Positions 42,864 to 54,005 are shown, counted from the stretch's first letter. The stretch is 64,000 bases of DNA from Tetraselmis striata (GCA_006384855.1 VCJN01001388.1:147234-211233), one strand, 5' to 3'. Numbers and translations are program-made. Notes: generated from the sequence alone by a model not told the origin.

Positions 42864-45800
42864 TCAGTAGTCAAATCGTTCGCAGTGGAGGTTTCGGCCC
42901 ACGTCGACCCCCGCGGCTCGCAGCTGTGCCTCCATGGCGTCCATGAACGCCGCCGGGCCGCACATCATCACCCGCGCGTCGCGCACATCCGGAACTAAGC
43001 GCTCCAGCGCGGCTCGATCTACCCTCCCCGTCGTCCGGGCCGCCAGGGTGCCGCTGTGCGACCGAAGGTGGTCCGAGATCGGCGGCAGCCCTCCCTCGCG
43101 TCCGCCTTGTGTCGACGTGATGACGCAGCCAACGGAGCCATGGCTCCGCCTTGCCACCCCCAGCATCTCCTCGCTGAACGCCGCCTCGCTTTGGCACTTC
43201 ACCGACAGCAGCATGACGACGCGGCGGCGCGGCTGTGTCGCCCGCAGCTCCGCCAGGAAGGGCCTCAGCGGAGTGACTCCGATGCCGGCACCGAGTAGGA
43301 GCACCGGGGGCAGCGACAGCCCGCCATCTCCTGCCTCGTCCTCACTGCCCGTGACGACGCGGGTGTCCCGCAGCGTGAAGGTCCCGGAAAATCCCAGGAA
43401 GGCGACCTTCGACCCCGGCCTCACCGCGTCGTGCATGTGGTTCGACACAAGGCCACCCGGTTCGCGCTTGACGGAGACGGTGAAGCTGCCGCCGGCCGGC
43501 AAGGTGCCGTTGCGGTGGTGTGAGGACACGGTCCAGGTGCGCGTGGCGTCGCCTTTTCCGGCAGGCTCCCGGCCGCTCTGCAGTTGATGTGCGGTAAACG
43601 CAAAGGCTGCATACATGCCGGCGTGGAGCCCGGTCGCCCCGCCGGAGGGGGCGGCGATCTCAAACGTCTTGACATTTGTCGCCTCATCGCGCACGCTCAG
43701 CACCTCGAGGTGCTGCCGCTTAGGCGCCTGGCCGGCGTCGCCCTCCGCGCCACTTGGTATGGGCGGGTTGTACGGGCTCGCCTCGATGAAGCGGTGGGCA
43801 GCGATAGGGAGAGCGCTGCGGGTGTGCTCCCAGCCGATGACGCGCACATGGACCGTCCGCGCCGAGCGGTCGCCGAGCATCGCGCCGGGCGAGTCGGACG
43901 CTGCAGCAGTGGACCGTATGCTTGCCTCGCCCGCGATGCGCAGGGCGTCCCCAGAGATGTAGTCCACGAAGAGGAGGCTGCACTCCGGATCCACCAAAAG
44001 GTTGCCAAGAGTCTGCGGTCACGCGGCAGTTCCCTAAGATCGCTGGCAACGCCAATTGTGGCTGAGCGCAAAGAGGGGCGGTGAGGGAGGGGGAGGGATG
44101 TAACGAGATATCCTAAGTAAACAGTCCATTATGATAAAAGCTCGGCAATTGTAATAAGAATAGAATAGAAATGTAATAAAATCGAACATATGTTGATATG
44201 GGATAATCTTGAAATAAAACTGACAGATTCATCTCAGTAGTACGGCAAATCGGAAAGTAAAAGGGCTTTGTGTGAGTTTGTATTGCCCATTTATTCAGGA
44301 AAATTATACGTGCATTGTTTGCAATTAGAAAGCGATACAGGAATGCGGACCGATGCACAGTAAGATCCCGTGAATCATACCGGCAGCATTACGCGTTATG
44401 TTTTTACGAGTCAGGTAATCCTTACACTGCATAACTAATAAAACATGTTCACTATTTACTATAAACATTAACATTGAACAACCAAAACTAACAAGCGCAT
44501 ATTTAACAACTATATGTCCTGGTAACGATGACCTACCGCGTTTGGTAAGGATATTGCAGACGTGAAGGATTGCGTAATCTTCCCCATCGCGTCCAGCCAG
44601 TCTATTACGATGGAACTTCAGCAATAATGATAGGGAAGTAGAATAATACCAGAATATAGTACAAATACGGGAAAAGGATAGAAGGGTGGCAAAACACAGC
44701 CATGCACCGCGCTTTAAATGTTTGCCACCTCTGCGCCGGTACATAATAGAGACTCGCGCTCTGATGCCTCGCTAGTAAACCCTTGACCATGGGTGCAATT
44801 AGTGAGACCGGTGAATCCTAGGCGATACATTTCATTAGCTAAAAGCCAAGCCTAATGAAGCCAGCGTAATGTCTAGGGAACCAATGCAACATGAACTCTC
44901 CGCGATATTCACTAGCTGCGCTATGATGCATAACATGTCATTGTAATAAAAACATGTTTGCAAATGGGTGAATTATAAACGTATGTACATTATGTAGTTT
45001 TCTTTCAGTAATAGTATTCACAGATACTGAGGCGCTGCCCGGCTGCAGCCTGCCACTACAACTCACCTGGAACATGTTGTTGCCAGCGTAATCCTCCCAC
45101 CATAGCTCTGAACCGTCCTCAGACAGCTGCACAAAGCCGGGCGCTCCGCCGCGGTGGCTCATGTCCGCGCCCACCGCTTTTGCGTGCTTTCCCGAGTATG
45201 CCGTTGCGATAAACATGGTGTCGCTGCGTCGGATCAGGCGGCGCAGGTTGGGCGCGGACAGGGCGCCTTCGGATGCCAGGAAGCCAACGGTTGGTCGGTG
45301 CTTGGTAGGAGACGGGGATCCCAGATCCACCTGCCTACGATTGATGTATTTTGGGCAGCTGTTTGGGTGACAGTCCAACAATGATGGTGACATTGTGCAC
45401 GTCGCAGTGGAACAAGACAGCACACACTGGTATCAGTGATGGTTTTGGGTTCCACATCTGATAGAGGCATCGCAGGGAAAGCCGATCATGCAACTGCTAG
45501 AAGGTCACACTATGTACAAGCGGTGGGTCCAGGGGTAGATTGATAAACATACTTTCCGTAAGACTGATCCACGACGACAACAAGTGAGCTGTCCTCCTGC
45601 ACGCTCTCAATATGGCCGTTCAGGCGGTTGCGCCGGCGTGTGTGGAGTTCCAGACCAAGTAGCCCCACAGGCTGCCCGGGACGCAGTCCCGCCGGCCGAG
45701 TCGCGCTGTCGACAGCGCCGAGGCGAACCACTAGTCTGGTGGGGTCGGGGGACGACACGAATCCGGGATCCCCGACAAGGACCATGGCGTGCAAGTGACC

Positions 45801-46085
45801 GTCGCTAAGGTCGCGATACGACATATAGAGAAGGGGCTGAGCGGCGAAGAACTGGCGATGCTGATCCGGCATTGCTGTCCGGACGAAGCTGTTGTACACT
45901 GTCTCGGCCACGTGCCGTCCTTGCGGCACGCTAGCTTGCAGCGCGCGCTCGCCCTCATGCCACCAGGAGCTTGGGTTCGCGTCCATGGGGTGTTGAGTAG
46001 CCTTCTTGGTGCCCTTATCAAGCCCGGAAAATGGCGAGTCGTCCAGGGGCGCAGCGCCAGGCGCTACCTTCGACGCAGTCGCCAT
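42864..46085 (-). CDS. PNPOx-like / FNR-type fusion flavoprotein
   Basis: Three exons join in frame: 46085-45553, 45358-45067, 44012-42864, for 657 codons. N-terminal pyridoxamine-phosphate-oxidase-like split barrel: H-E-G-E-R-A-L-Q-A, M-P-D-Q-H-R-x-F-F, L-E-L-H-T-R-R-R-N-R-L-N-G, then across splice 1 Q-S-Y-G-N-C-P-K-Y-I and across splice 2 G-N-N-M-F-Q-T-L-G-N-L. C-terminal ferredoxin-reductase fold: R-T-W-T-V-S-S near residue 433 (FAD), G-A-G-I-G-V-T-P near 516 (NAD(P)H), C-G-P near 627, ending C-E-R-F-D-Y. Bacterial relatives often add a C-terminal 2Fe-2S domain; here the protein stops. It probably moves electrons from NAD(P)H to a flavin or unknown acceptor; the substrate is unknown. Intron 2 (1,054 nt) is swollen by AT-rich sequence. 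ATG 46085 is the first clear start, though upstream open frame could add a targeting peptide. Confidence 0.88.
44100..44940. other. AT-rich insert in intron 2 of the fusion flavoprotein gene
   Basis: The surrounding exons are GC-rich, but this stretch is clearly AT-rich and holds unrecognised minus ORFs (44358-44113, 44744-44325). Its sharp composition change suggests a mobile insertion; no terminal repeats were found. Confidence 0.45.
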
Positions 46086-47254
46086 CCCGTGAAACGAGTG
46101 GCTTATACCCAGTTGAATAAGCGCGTTGGCACGCCCGTTGTCTCGGCTCGTGCGTCTCGGTCGGTGGTTGGGTGTATTGGCGGCGGCCTTAGGCGATAGG
46201 GACGTGTTCGGGGCGTGTTTGCCAGCGCAGCTCGGTGTTGGTTTTGCAATATGGTCGACAGGCCACTGATTCGGCTGGCTTGGCATCTTCCGATGCGCGG
46301 GTGACGTCGGGTCAAAAGCGAGCGTAGAGCGTAGAGGGCGGACCTGTGCCAAAAATAGATGTTGCAACTGTATGTCGGCTCGCCTTTGTGACAGAGCTGC
46401 CCAAGCCTCTACTGGCAGCAACAGCCAAGTGGATGACGACGCGAGCTGCCGCTGCTGGTGCGATGAGTGAGATGGTGCCGCGCAGGAACGGACGAAACGC
46501 CGCCGCCGCCGAAGCGGGTACTGGTACCAGTAGTATTCTTCAGTGACAATACTACCAAGCGTGATATTCCCCGCCTCCGTAGTGGCGGTACGGGTAGTAC
46601 GATACGAGTATTGTCGTCGTTCTCGTCACGCGATACCTGTAGCGGCCCGCGGCGGGTGCCTAGTCGCTGGAATCAATTTTATGATCGTCACGACGAATCT
46701 TAGCGTGCTGCTAGGAATGATTGTCGAAAGAACGAATATGGGATATGACAACATATTTTTAGTCGCCAACGATATTTATATTGCACAAAGGGCGAAATAA
46801 CTGGGCGGTCGATCGTCCGGAACCGTCACGACACCGTGCTGATGAAGTCCGATATGCCGTGATGGGGGTCCCTGCCTCTCGTAATGCAGTAGGTTCGCCG
46901 GGTGATTGCACGTATTTCTCATTAAAATGACGACTATTTCTACGCATCATCAGCGTAGCACGCGGCCACCGTCTTCGGCCGGCACGCGGCGCAGCAAGCA
47001 GTCATCGGAGGCGCGGCGGCGGGGCTGCTGGGCCAGCAGCGCGCCCCGCAGCAGCACCGCCAGCCGCACCAAATAGCTGGCTCTCGCAGCCCGCTCTCGT
47101 TCGCGCGTACTGCGTCATAGCGTATTGCGTCGCGTCGTTCAGACGAGCAGGCGGGGTGGACTTGCATACCAACTATCTGCCGATTCCGGCCCTTGCACAT
47201 ACCTGTACGCCAAATTCGCGTTCTCCGCTCTGTTGTCACACCTCCGAGAGCCCG
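46086..47254. other. shared upstream region of two divergent genes
   Basis: Lies between the flavoprotein start (minus) and the pseudokinase-like start (plus). Contains GTACTGGTACCAGTAGTA-like words (46515-46540). No further gene is supported; promoters are expected here but no element is recognisable. Confidence 0.45.
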
Positions 47255-50152
47255 ATGGCCGCGGTGGTGGCGCCGGCGGCCCGGTGGCCGGCCGGCGTGC
47301 TGCCGGCGCGCTCCCCTCGGCGGGCGCCGACAGCCGGCGCAGCGCGGCCTGCGCGCAGCACGGGACCGTCGCTGGCAGACGTGCGGGTCTCGGAGCTGGT
47401 GGGGAGCATGGCGGTGCAGACGGTGCAGGCGCCGGCGGGCGGCGGTGTCTCGCTGGAGGCGCCCAAGGTGGGAGGTTCCGCGGCGCTCGATGCAGGCGTG
47501 TTTGGTTGTATAGTGGGTGGGGCACGGAGGCTGCCCTGAGAGAGGGGTGGTAGGGGGGGGGGGGGGGGGCTTGCGGAACCACTCCAGGCTCCAGGCTCGC
47601 TGTGGTGCCTTTTCGGACTCACGAATGCGACTGGGTATGGACTAGCGAGGCCAGTTTGCATATGATGGCACATGTCATGCGCTGTCAGCACACCCACCGG
47701 CATGACGTGGCTGCATGTACCCCCCATCCCTGCCGGTTGCTGCCCTATCTCGCCGCTCCACAGGCGGAGATGGTGCCAGGTGTGGTCAATTTCTACGCCG
47801 GGGTGCTGGACCTGGGGCAGCTCACCTGCCGGCTGCTGCTGAAGGAGTACCCGACCACCACACGCAGCCTCGGGGTGAACGAGATCCGCGCGTACGGCGA
47901 GGCACGGCGTCCTCCTCCCTGTCTACGCCCCCTGTAACCCCCAGCTCACCCCCCCATCCCCCATGACATGCCGTGAGTGGGCCTGTGATGCAGCGATCCG
48001 CTCCGCCCTGCAGCTCTTGGGCCCGCAGGAGGGCTTCTTCACGGAGCTGCTGCGGCAGGCGGCGCAGGAGATGGAGGCTGGGGCGGAGCAGGGCTGGGAA
48101 CAGCCGGTGCCGCCGCTGTACGCCGCGTTTGAAGCATACCTGGCGGAGGCGGGCGAGCCGGTGTGTCCAAATTGAGAGAGGGGGGAGGGGGGAGGAAGAA
48201 GTAAAGAGAATGCATGGCGCTGCGGCCAGAGCGGCGAGACAGTACGATGTCGGATCTGCGGGTACCTGCCAGGACCACCGCGCGCTGCTGACCGATGCGC
48301 ACGCAACAGGGCGGCGGCCGGCAGCTGCAGGCCACCGTGGATGAGTCGGGGGAGGGGGGCGCGTCGCCGAGCGTGTGGCTGGCCTTTCGTTACGGGGAGC
48401 ACGGCACCACCACGCTGCTGGACTTCCAGGCAGCCCACTTGTCGGCGCGAAAGGTGCGCGGCGCGACCCTTAACACCCCCCCCCCCCCCCCCCCCCCCCC
48501 CTCTTCCCTCTGCTCAGCCTGGCGACCGCCGGAACGATGGCTTCCTCTGCGAGCCTTCCTCGCCGACATTGCTGCCTCGCCTGCGGCCGCCAGGCAGCCG
48601 CGAAGGAGGCGTGGCTGCGCCGCACCGGGTCCACGACCGACGACTACGGCAAGAACCTGCGCTCGGTGCTGTGCATCCTGATGCCCTTCGAGCGCGTCCC
48701 GGAGGACCCCTCCGCGCGCTGGGCCGCCTACGTGCGCGCCGCGATGCGCGGGTCGCTGCGGGCGCTGGCGCGCGCGCACGGCGATGGCGTGGCGCACGGC
48801 TCGCTCAGCGGCGCCTGCCTGCTCGTCAACACGGTGGCGCCGGAGGAGGCGGCGGCGCTGCGCGTCCGGCTGTACAACTTTGGATACGCCAGCCTGCCCC
48901 TGCTGGATCAGGAGGGGCCGCAGGCCGCCGCGCAGGTAGGTGCAAGTAACCCTGCGATGTTGCTGGGGCTAGCGACTGGAGAGTTTCCTTTCTCGGGGAG
49001 GGGGTATCCGGGGTCGGATTTACTCTCCCGAGTCGTACAGGAAGAAAACCAAGGGTGCAATCCTATACCCTGGCCTGTGGGAAGCGCCTACTGGTACTCG
49101 CAGCGATCTGCCAGTAGCCACCACGGTGCCCGCCCACCAGTTGCATTTTTACGAGCCGGCGAAGTTTTAAAGTTAGATTTAAGCTTTGTACCTGGGTACG
49201 CAAGCCTAGAACACAGGTAACGCCCCAGTGCGCAGACGTGTCGGAGCTTGCGGAAAGGTGGACCAGAGTGTCCAAACGCTTGGGCTTGCCATTTGATGGC
49301 TGACCGCCCGCGAATGACCGAGCGACTGCGGTCCCCGCGCGGGCTGGTGGCCGGGGAGCGCAGGCCTTCCGGGAGGACATCTTCAACCTCGGCCTCGCGT
49401 TCGCCGACCTGCTGTTTCCCTCCATGGCGGCGGCCGGCACGGACTTCCGCCGCGTGGCGGTGGATGTGTGAGCGCCGCGCCTCTGTTTCTCAGTGCCCAC
49501 GTGCGGGAGACCGAGTCCTCGGAGACGGGATGCCTTGCTATGGCCCAGGCAGGAGGAGGGGTGGCGGGGGTCGGGCGGCATGCGGGGATCTAGGGTTAAC
49601 TAGGGCATAGACAGGTCTCCTATACTCTGCACGGGCACTATACGGATACTGGCGCAGCTCAACTCCACGGGCGGTACGGGATTGCGCGGAGGACCTGCAC
49701 ATATTGTTCATAATTACATGAGCTAGCAGCAGAAGGCGATATCAGGAAATCACCACAAAAGGACAATCAGAAAGGTCCTCAAATACATATTGTTTTTAGT
49801 AGGGCGGATAGATCCGGGTGACAACATTCCGCCTGTTTCATCGGGGGGCATTCGCAAGAACCTTAGGGTTTTCTAGGGTATACTCATCTCCGCTCACCTC
49901 TCGCCCCCTGCACTTGCGCCGTCCCACCCCTGCAGGTACGACTGCGACATGCAAGCCGTGGCCGAGTTTGTGGCGGAGGAGGAGCCCTGGGGGGCGGCGC
50001 TTCTGTCCGAGCGGCAGGGCGCTGGCTGGGAGCTGCTGCGCGCGATGCTCTTGCGGGGCGGCAGCGGCAGCGGCGGCGGCCTGGACACCCTGGTGATACC
50101 CGACGCTGCGCAACGGCTGCTGCGGTCCCGATTTTTCGATGACAGCGGCTGA
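47255..50152 (+). CDS. pseudokinase-like protein, seven exons
   Basis: Exons 47255-47497, 47764-47901, 47978-48160, 48310-48453, 48594-48935, 49364-49467 and 49936-50152 join in frame to 456 codons, which strongly supports the model. Intron 2 uses a GC donor; the others are GT-AG. The N-terminus is Ala/Arg/Pro-rich with few acids, as in plastid or mitochondrial targeting peptides. Residues about 190-440 resemble a protein-kinase fold: V-W-L-A-F-R-Y, then V-A-H-G-S-L-S near 304 where H-R-D would be, and Y-N-F-G-Y-A near 331 where D-F-G would be. Catalytic Asp residues are missing from both, so activity is doubtful. C-terminal G-A-G-W-E-L-L-R-A-M-L and R-L-L-R-S-R-F-F suit the last kinase helices. 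The family name is not certain; a green-lineage plastid kinase-like group is suspected. Introns 1 and 4 hold G and C tracts; intron 6 holds a retroposon. Confidence 0.8.
48477..48500 (+). repeat. C tract in intron 4 of the pseudokinase-like gene
   Basis: About 24 C roughly 90 nt upstream of the exon 5 acceptor at 48593. The G tract in intron 1 (47556-47569) is the opposite base, so a splicing role as polypyrimidine tract is not general. Confidence 0.85.
49709..49784 (-). mobile_element. short retroposon, copy 3, 10-bp target duplication
   Basis: Inside intron 6 of the pseudokinase-like gene. Flanked by ACATATTGTT at 49699-49708 and 49785-49794. On the minus strand it starts at GAGGACCTTTCTG, so it has lost the first 40 or so bases seen in copy 2, and it ends GCTAGCTCATGTAATTATGA. 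5' truncation with an intact 3' end indicates reverse transcription from the 3' end. Confidence 0.85.
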
Positions 50153-50330
50153 AGCCGGGCTGCCGAGGGAGGGAAGGGCGTGCTGATCTGCTGCCAGGCG
50201 CTGTAGTTACGATGATTAGTATGTGGCCTGGGAGAGTGAGGCATCCTACCCGCCAGGAAACAACAGTGACCTGGGACTGTGTCTGGGGCTGTCTGGAAAT
50301 GAATTGTGTTTGTTGGAAACCGGGGATGGT

Positions 50331-50362
<32 letters not shown>

Positions 50363-50676
50363 CGGGCGCGCGCACCAGCAGCGGGGGCCAACAGCAGCAG
50401 GCGGTATTTTCAGCATCTTCCGCAGAGCGCCGCAAGGCCAATACAAATCAGATTGGAGCCGGAGGTTTCTACAATCAGCGGAAGGTGAATGACACTGGTA
50501 TCCGGTAGGTAGGTGCAGTAGGTTTTGGGCGACCCGTTGCTGCATCAGATATCCCACCGTCCGCTGCTTGTTCGCAAACCCATACAGCAGCCCACAAATC
50601 ATACACTTTGGGGCTTTGAGAATACGCGGCTCATGCATGCATGGCTTTCACCAACATCAGTGCCCGTAAAAGTAGA
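50153..50676. other. 3' flank with a long G tract
   Basis: 50331-50362 is about 32 consecutive G. No TGTAA pentamer lies close to the pseudokinase stop. Nothing else is supported. Confidence 0.5.
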
Positions 50677-50905
50677 AGCAAAGTTCGCCCCGGGAAATTG
50701 GCCGCACCCCAGCACTTGACCTCTTGCGCCAACTGCAGTCGTAGGTCTGGCATAACCCTTAGACAATTGCCTCATCCGATCCCCGAAGGGCTAATGCACC
50801 GGGTAAGCCCGGGACACGGCCGGGTCGATAGTGCCCTCAACTGGGAGAACCGGGAATCGAACCGGGGGCGTCCTGTATTGCAAGAGACCTCCGCGCTACT
50901 GAGCG
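50677..50905 (-). mobile_element. tRNA-derived SINE, copy 3, diverged
   Basis: Shares AAGTTCGCCCCGGG, CCCCAGCACTTGACCTC and CAACTGCAGTCGTAGGTCTGGCATA with copies 1 and 2. Its tRNA head (minus strand, CCCCCGGTTCGATTCCCGG preceded by TTGCAATA) differs from copy 2. It is therefore an older or distinct subfamily with another tRNA origin. Confidence 0.75.
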
Positions 50906-51302
50906 GGCGGACAGCGAGGTCCGTGCACGTATGTGTCAATGAGAGAGCCCTCCGTGCGTTTGCACGTTCAATGCCAGGGTAGCATATTGTGTAGGGTCGC
51001 CGTCTTTTCTGATGACTTTACAGAGTTGAATGAACTCTGGCTGAGTGCGCTTATCGCGGTTGTAAATCTGCAAATGTTTTATGAGACGTGCCTTGGCGGC
51101 ACTATTTGGAATCGGCTGGAATGGGCCGGAATGGGGCAGATTGGGGCGTGAGGGGTGTCTCGAAAGTATCAATTGGGAGCTTTGGGGTCGGCAGCATGGT
51201 GCCATCACCGGAGGATGTGTATCCTCCTCCATCAGGTAGGGGCGGGAGGCACATTTGGGATGGAGGCCCAATGCCAGGATTGCCAGAGCAAGCGGCGGGA
51301 AT
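50906..51302. other. no supported gene
   Basis: About 400 bp between the SINE and the metallopeptidase stop. A GGAATGGGCCGGAATGGGGC-like short duplication is present near 51117. Confidence 0.4.
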
Positions 51303-52970
51303 TCACCGCCGCATCGAGCAGTCTTCACCGCTGAATGTCATGAAGCATTGGCACTCTCCGTGGACGCATTCCCCATTGCCGCTACAGTCGTTCGGGCAGG
51401 TCAATGAGGCGCAGATTTCGGCGTTGTCTGGGCACGGCCCAAAGGTGCCTGCCCATCCGGCCACGCCGTCTAGCTCGACGTCCTCGCCGCTCGGACAATT
51501 CACCGTCAACCCGGGCTGGAGCTCAATCCGCAAGACGCCCCGGGTAGTGCAGGACATGCGCAGGCAGCGGGGCCATGCAGTAGGTCGGCGGTCCGGGGAC
51601 TGCATGGGCCCCCTGACATCCAAGCAGCGCGAGAACGTGCCAAAAAAGTTACCGAAAATGCCGTCGTTGATGGGCTGCACGGCTGGGTCGTAGCAGTTGT
51701 ACTGGATGGTCTGTCCAATGCGTAACGATAGCGGTGACATGGGCACGCTGCACTCGGGGTGATATGCGGCATCCTCCAGGCAGTGTGCCACAAACATGTG
51801 GTCGGCGGAGCAGCGGGGAGCTGTATCTCTAGGCGGGCAGAACCACTTCTGCCCAGGGTGAGCGGCCGCGAACGCCGTGCATGCCTGCGCCAGAAAGTCG
51901 CAGCCAGCCTTGTAGCCGTATGCGCTGGGCGGAACAGCATCCACCCTGGCGAAGTACCAGCCGCTGTCCTCCGCCAACGCTGCTGTCATCGGACTGAACC
52001 ATCGGCCAGTGCTTCCCGTGCTGGGGCCCATGTAATCCCCGCGCATGGTGGACGCCTCCCAATGGCTGCTGCTGCCGCTGTTCTCCAGCGCAAGACCCTC
52101 CGCCGTGGGGCAGTCGAAGTACTGCCTCGCCGTGGCCTGCACGCTGGGTGTTTTGAGCACGGTGCGTCCTTGGCTATCACTGCTGTACAGCTCGGCATCT
52201 GTGTAGCCATTACCATCCTGGCCAATGAACTTGGTCTCCATCAGCGATGTGCTGAAGAAGAGCACATGGAGCAATTCATGCACGACGCCTGCTGCCATGT
52301 ATTTTATGTCGGAATCGGACTCAGAGATGGCGTCGGGGCAAAAATGCACGGTACCAGCCACGGGACGGTTCGTCAGAGGCTCAAACTCGCAGGCACTCGC
52401 GTGTGCGAACTCCCCATTGCATTTGGATTGGTCTGCAGTCACATAAATGATGATGTCCGCGTCGACACCCTCGCCACCTGCCATGTCGGTGCAGCTGTCG
52501 GGAGAGGAGCCGGTACAAAGCTTCGAGGGGCCGAAGTACTTCGAGCTGTGCCTCACCCCGTCTGGCTGGTAGCACCAGCCTGGATTCGCCACGTTTTCGC
52601 TGTATTCTGTGCATAACCTCTCGCCGTTTACACGAACGGATGACCGGCAGTGCGATGGTAGGTACAGCCTCCCCTCTGGTGGTGTGCGCACAGCAAGAAG
52701 TCGTCGCAGCTCGTCAGTGGCCAGCGGGAAGACGTCGTCCCGGAGTCGGGCGTTCTTCCGCGCCAGCTGCTCGTCGCCAAAGTCTTCCATCTGGTCGAAG
52801 TCCACGTGAATACGGATACCGGCTGGTGAAGAGCCCGCAGAGGCTCCAGGCCTGCGCCGCTCGTGCATGATAGTTTTGTAGCGCTGCCTCGCATCCGCTT
52901 CCATGACGCTGATGCCAGCAAGACGGCGGTGGCCGCTCGTCACCTGTTCATCCATCTCGACAGGAGCTAC
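51303..52970 (-). CDS. leishmanolysin-type (M8) metallopeptidase
   Basis: One 555-codon exon, probably starting after an acceptor at 52970; upstream exon(s) not identified. Zinc site H-E-L-L-H at 52280-52266, third histidine in S-S-H-W-E (52064-52062), followed by M-T-A-A-L as the Met-turn. Cysteine-rich domain after the catalytic part (A-G-C-D-F-L, F-C-P-P-R, C-S-A-D-H-M) and a C-terminal EGF-like module (C-P-N-D-C-S-G-N-G-E-C-V-H-G-E-C-Q-C). This order is usual for GP63-like enzymes of protists and plants. These are secreted or surface zinc endopeptidases, so a signal peptide should lie in a missing upstream exon. The frame stays open to 53147 only through a G-tract (Pro run on this strand) and that part is not accepted. 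Confidence 0.9.
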   Translation of the reverse strand, partial: VAPVEMDEQVTSGHRRLAGISVMEADARQRYKTIMHERRRPGASAGSSPAGIRIHVDFDQMEDFGDEQLARKNARLRDDVFPLATDELRRLLAVRTPPEGRLYLPSHCRSSVRVNGERLCTEYSENVANPGWCYQPDGVRHSSKYFGPSKLCTGSSPDSCTDMAGGEGVDADIIIYVTADQSKCNGEFAHASACEFEPLTNRPVAGTVHFCPDAISESDSDIKYMAAGVVHELLHVLFFSTSLMETKFIGQDGNGYTDAELYSSDSQGRTVLKTPSVQATARQYFDCPTAEGLALENSGSSSHWEASTMRGDYMGPSTGSTGRWFSPMTAALAEDSGWYFARVDAVPPSAYGYKAGCDFLAQACTAFAAAHPGQKWFCPPRDTAPRCSADHMFVAHCLEDAAYHPECSVPMSPLSLRIGQTIQYNCYDPAVQPINDGIFGNFFGTFSRCLDVRGPMQSPDRRPTAWPRCLRMSCTTRGVLRIELQPGLTVNCPSGEDVELDGVAGWAGTFGPCPDNAEICASLTCPNDCSGNGECVHGECQCFMTFSGEDCSMRR

Positions 52971-53058
52971 CTGGCGTGCGGCAGGGCAGATGGCGGGTGG
53001 TCCCAGTGAGGTCGACGTTGGGATAGAGTTGGCGGGGAGGGGCGTGGCGAAAGGAAGG

Positions 53059-53083
53059 CGGGGGGGGGGGGGGGGGGGGGGGG
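53059..53083 (+). repeat. G tract upstream of the metallopeptidase exon
   Basis: About 25 G. A C tract (53210-53232) and a TC microsatellite follow within 200 bp. Confidence 0.85.
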
Positions 53084-53254
53084 GAGCGTCGAGTTGATGT
53101 GAGAGTGCGTGACTCGTGCCACAACATCGCGGATCATGGATGAGCAACTCGCCTGTCGGAATGTCGGCCTGGACTCATCGACAAAACTCGCCCTACGTGC
53201 TGGAGGAACACCCCCCCCCCCCCCCCCCCCCCTCGTGGCCCCAACGTATCGCGC

Positions 53255-53269
53255 GCGCTCTCTCGCTCT

Positions 53270-53323
<54 letters not shown>
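53255..53323 (+). repeat. (TC)n microsatellite
   Basis: CTCTCTCGCTCTCGCG then an uninterrupted TC run of about 46 nt from 53276 to 53322. Confidence 0.95.
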
Positions 53324-53328
<5 letters not shown>

Positions 53329-53880
53329 ATATCACGTAATTTCCCGGTCGACCCTCGTAGCAGGACCATAGAGGCTACTTCCGACAACCATGTGTAACTT
53401 GCTGGCAAAGACGCTAGCACAACCGACACCAGCTAGCGGTCGCGCGTTGATGAGAGCATGTCAAAAGGCTGCACACACCTGCGTGGCAGCGCCTGCAAGC
53501 AGCGTCAGGAAAACGACGCCGCATACCGCACGCTCCATGCAAGCCATTTTACTACACGCTTTCGTTCTAACGTCGGACAGTGCTGCTACGCAGGCGGAGT
53601 GGCTTCCGAACTCTGCGTTAGGAGTAGTCTCGCCACCATGACTGAGAGCTTGAATGTGGTTGCGATCTTCTGACGCCATCGGCGTGCAAAAGCGACGTCC
53701 CTGGCGGCGATGATGACGCGTCGTCGCGCACGAGTTCGGTAGGAATGGTACGTTGCGGCTGTTTGCTGTATGACTCATCGGCCATCAGCATGCATCTAGT
53801 CGCTACTGGCGATTATCTAATTTTATATTGGCGTCGGCGGAAGGGTTTTACAGTAGCGACCTATATATATGGATGTACGT
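53324..53880. other. no supported gene
   Basis: Possible location of the missing 5' exon(s) of the metallopeptidase (minus strand), but no signal-peptide-like ORF with a matching donor stood out. Confidence 0.35.
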
Positions 53881-53894
53881 TTACTAGAAGGATG

Positions 53895-54005
53895 TGCGTC
53901 TTCTCATGTTACTGCATCCACCCCGCAGTCGATGTAGAGGACCTTTCTGATTGCCTTTTATTTTGGTGATTTCCGATATCGCCTTCTGCTGCTAGCTCAT
54001 GTAAT
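53895..54005 (+). mobile_element. short retroposon, copy 2, 14-bp target duplication
   Basis: 111 bp flanked by TTTACTAGAAGGAT at 53881-53894 and 54006-54019. The insert is near-identical to 613-720. Its 3' end reads CTAGCTCATGTAA, so a TGTAA pentamer sits at the very end. No internal tRNA boxes or poly(A) were seen. The long direct repeat of the target excludes a cut-and-paste MITE with short TSD and favours LINE-type priming. Confidence 0.88.

Noticed and set aside
49709-49784. Conserved intronic regulatory element
   Set aside because: Exact 10-bp flanking duplication and matches at 613 and 53895 show it is an inserted retroposon.
51759-52616. 285-codon plus-strand ORF opposite the metallopeptidase
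   Set aside because: Shadow frame; the minus strand carries the zinc motif and EGF-like module.
52971-53147. N-terminal extension of the metallopeptidase ORF
   Set aside because: Includes a proline run encoded by a G tract; a plausible acceptor at 52970 and lack of a signal peptide suggest this part is intron.
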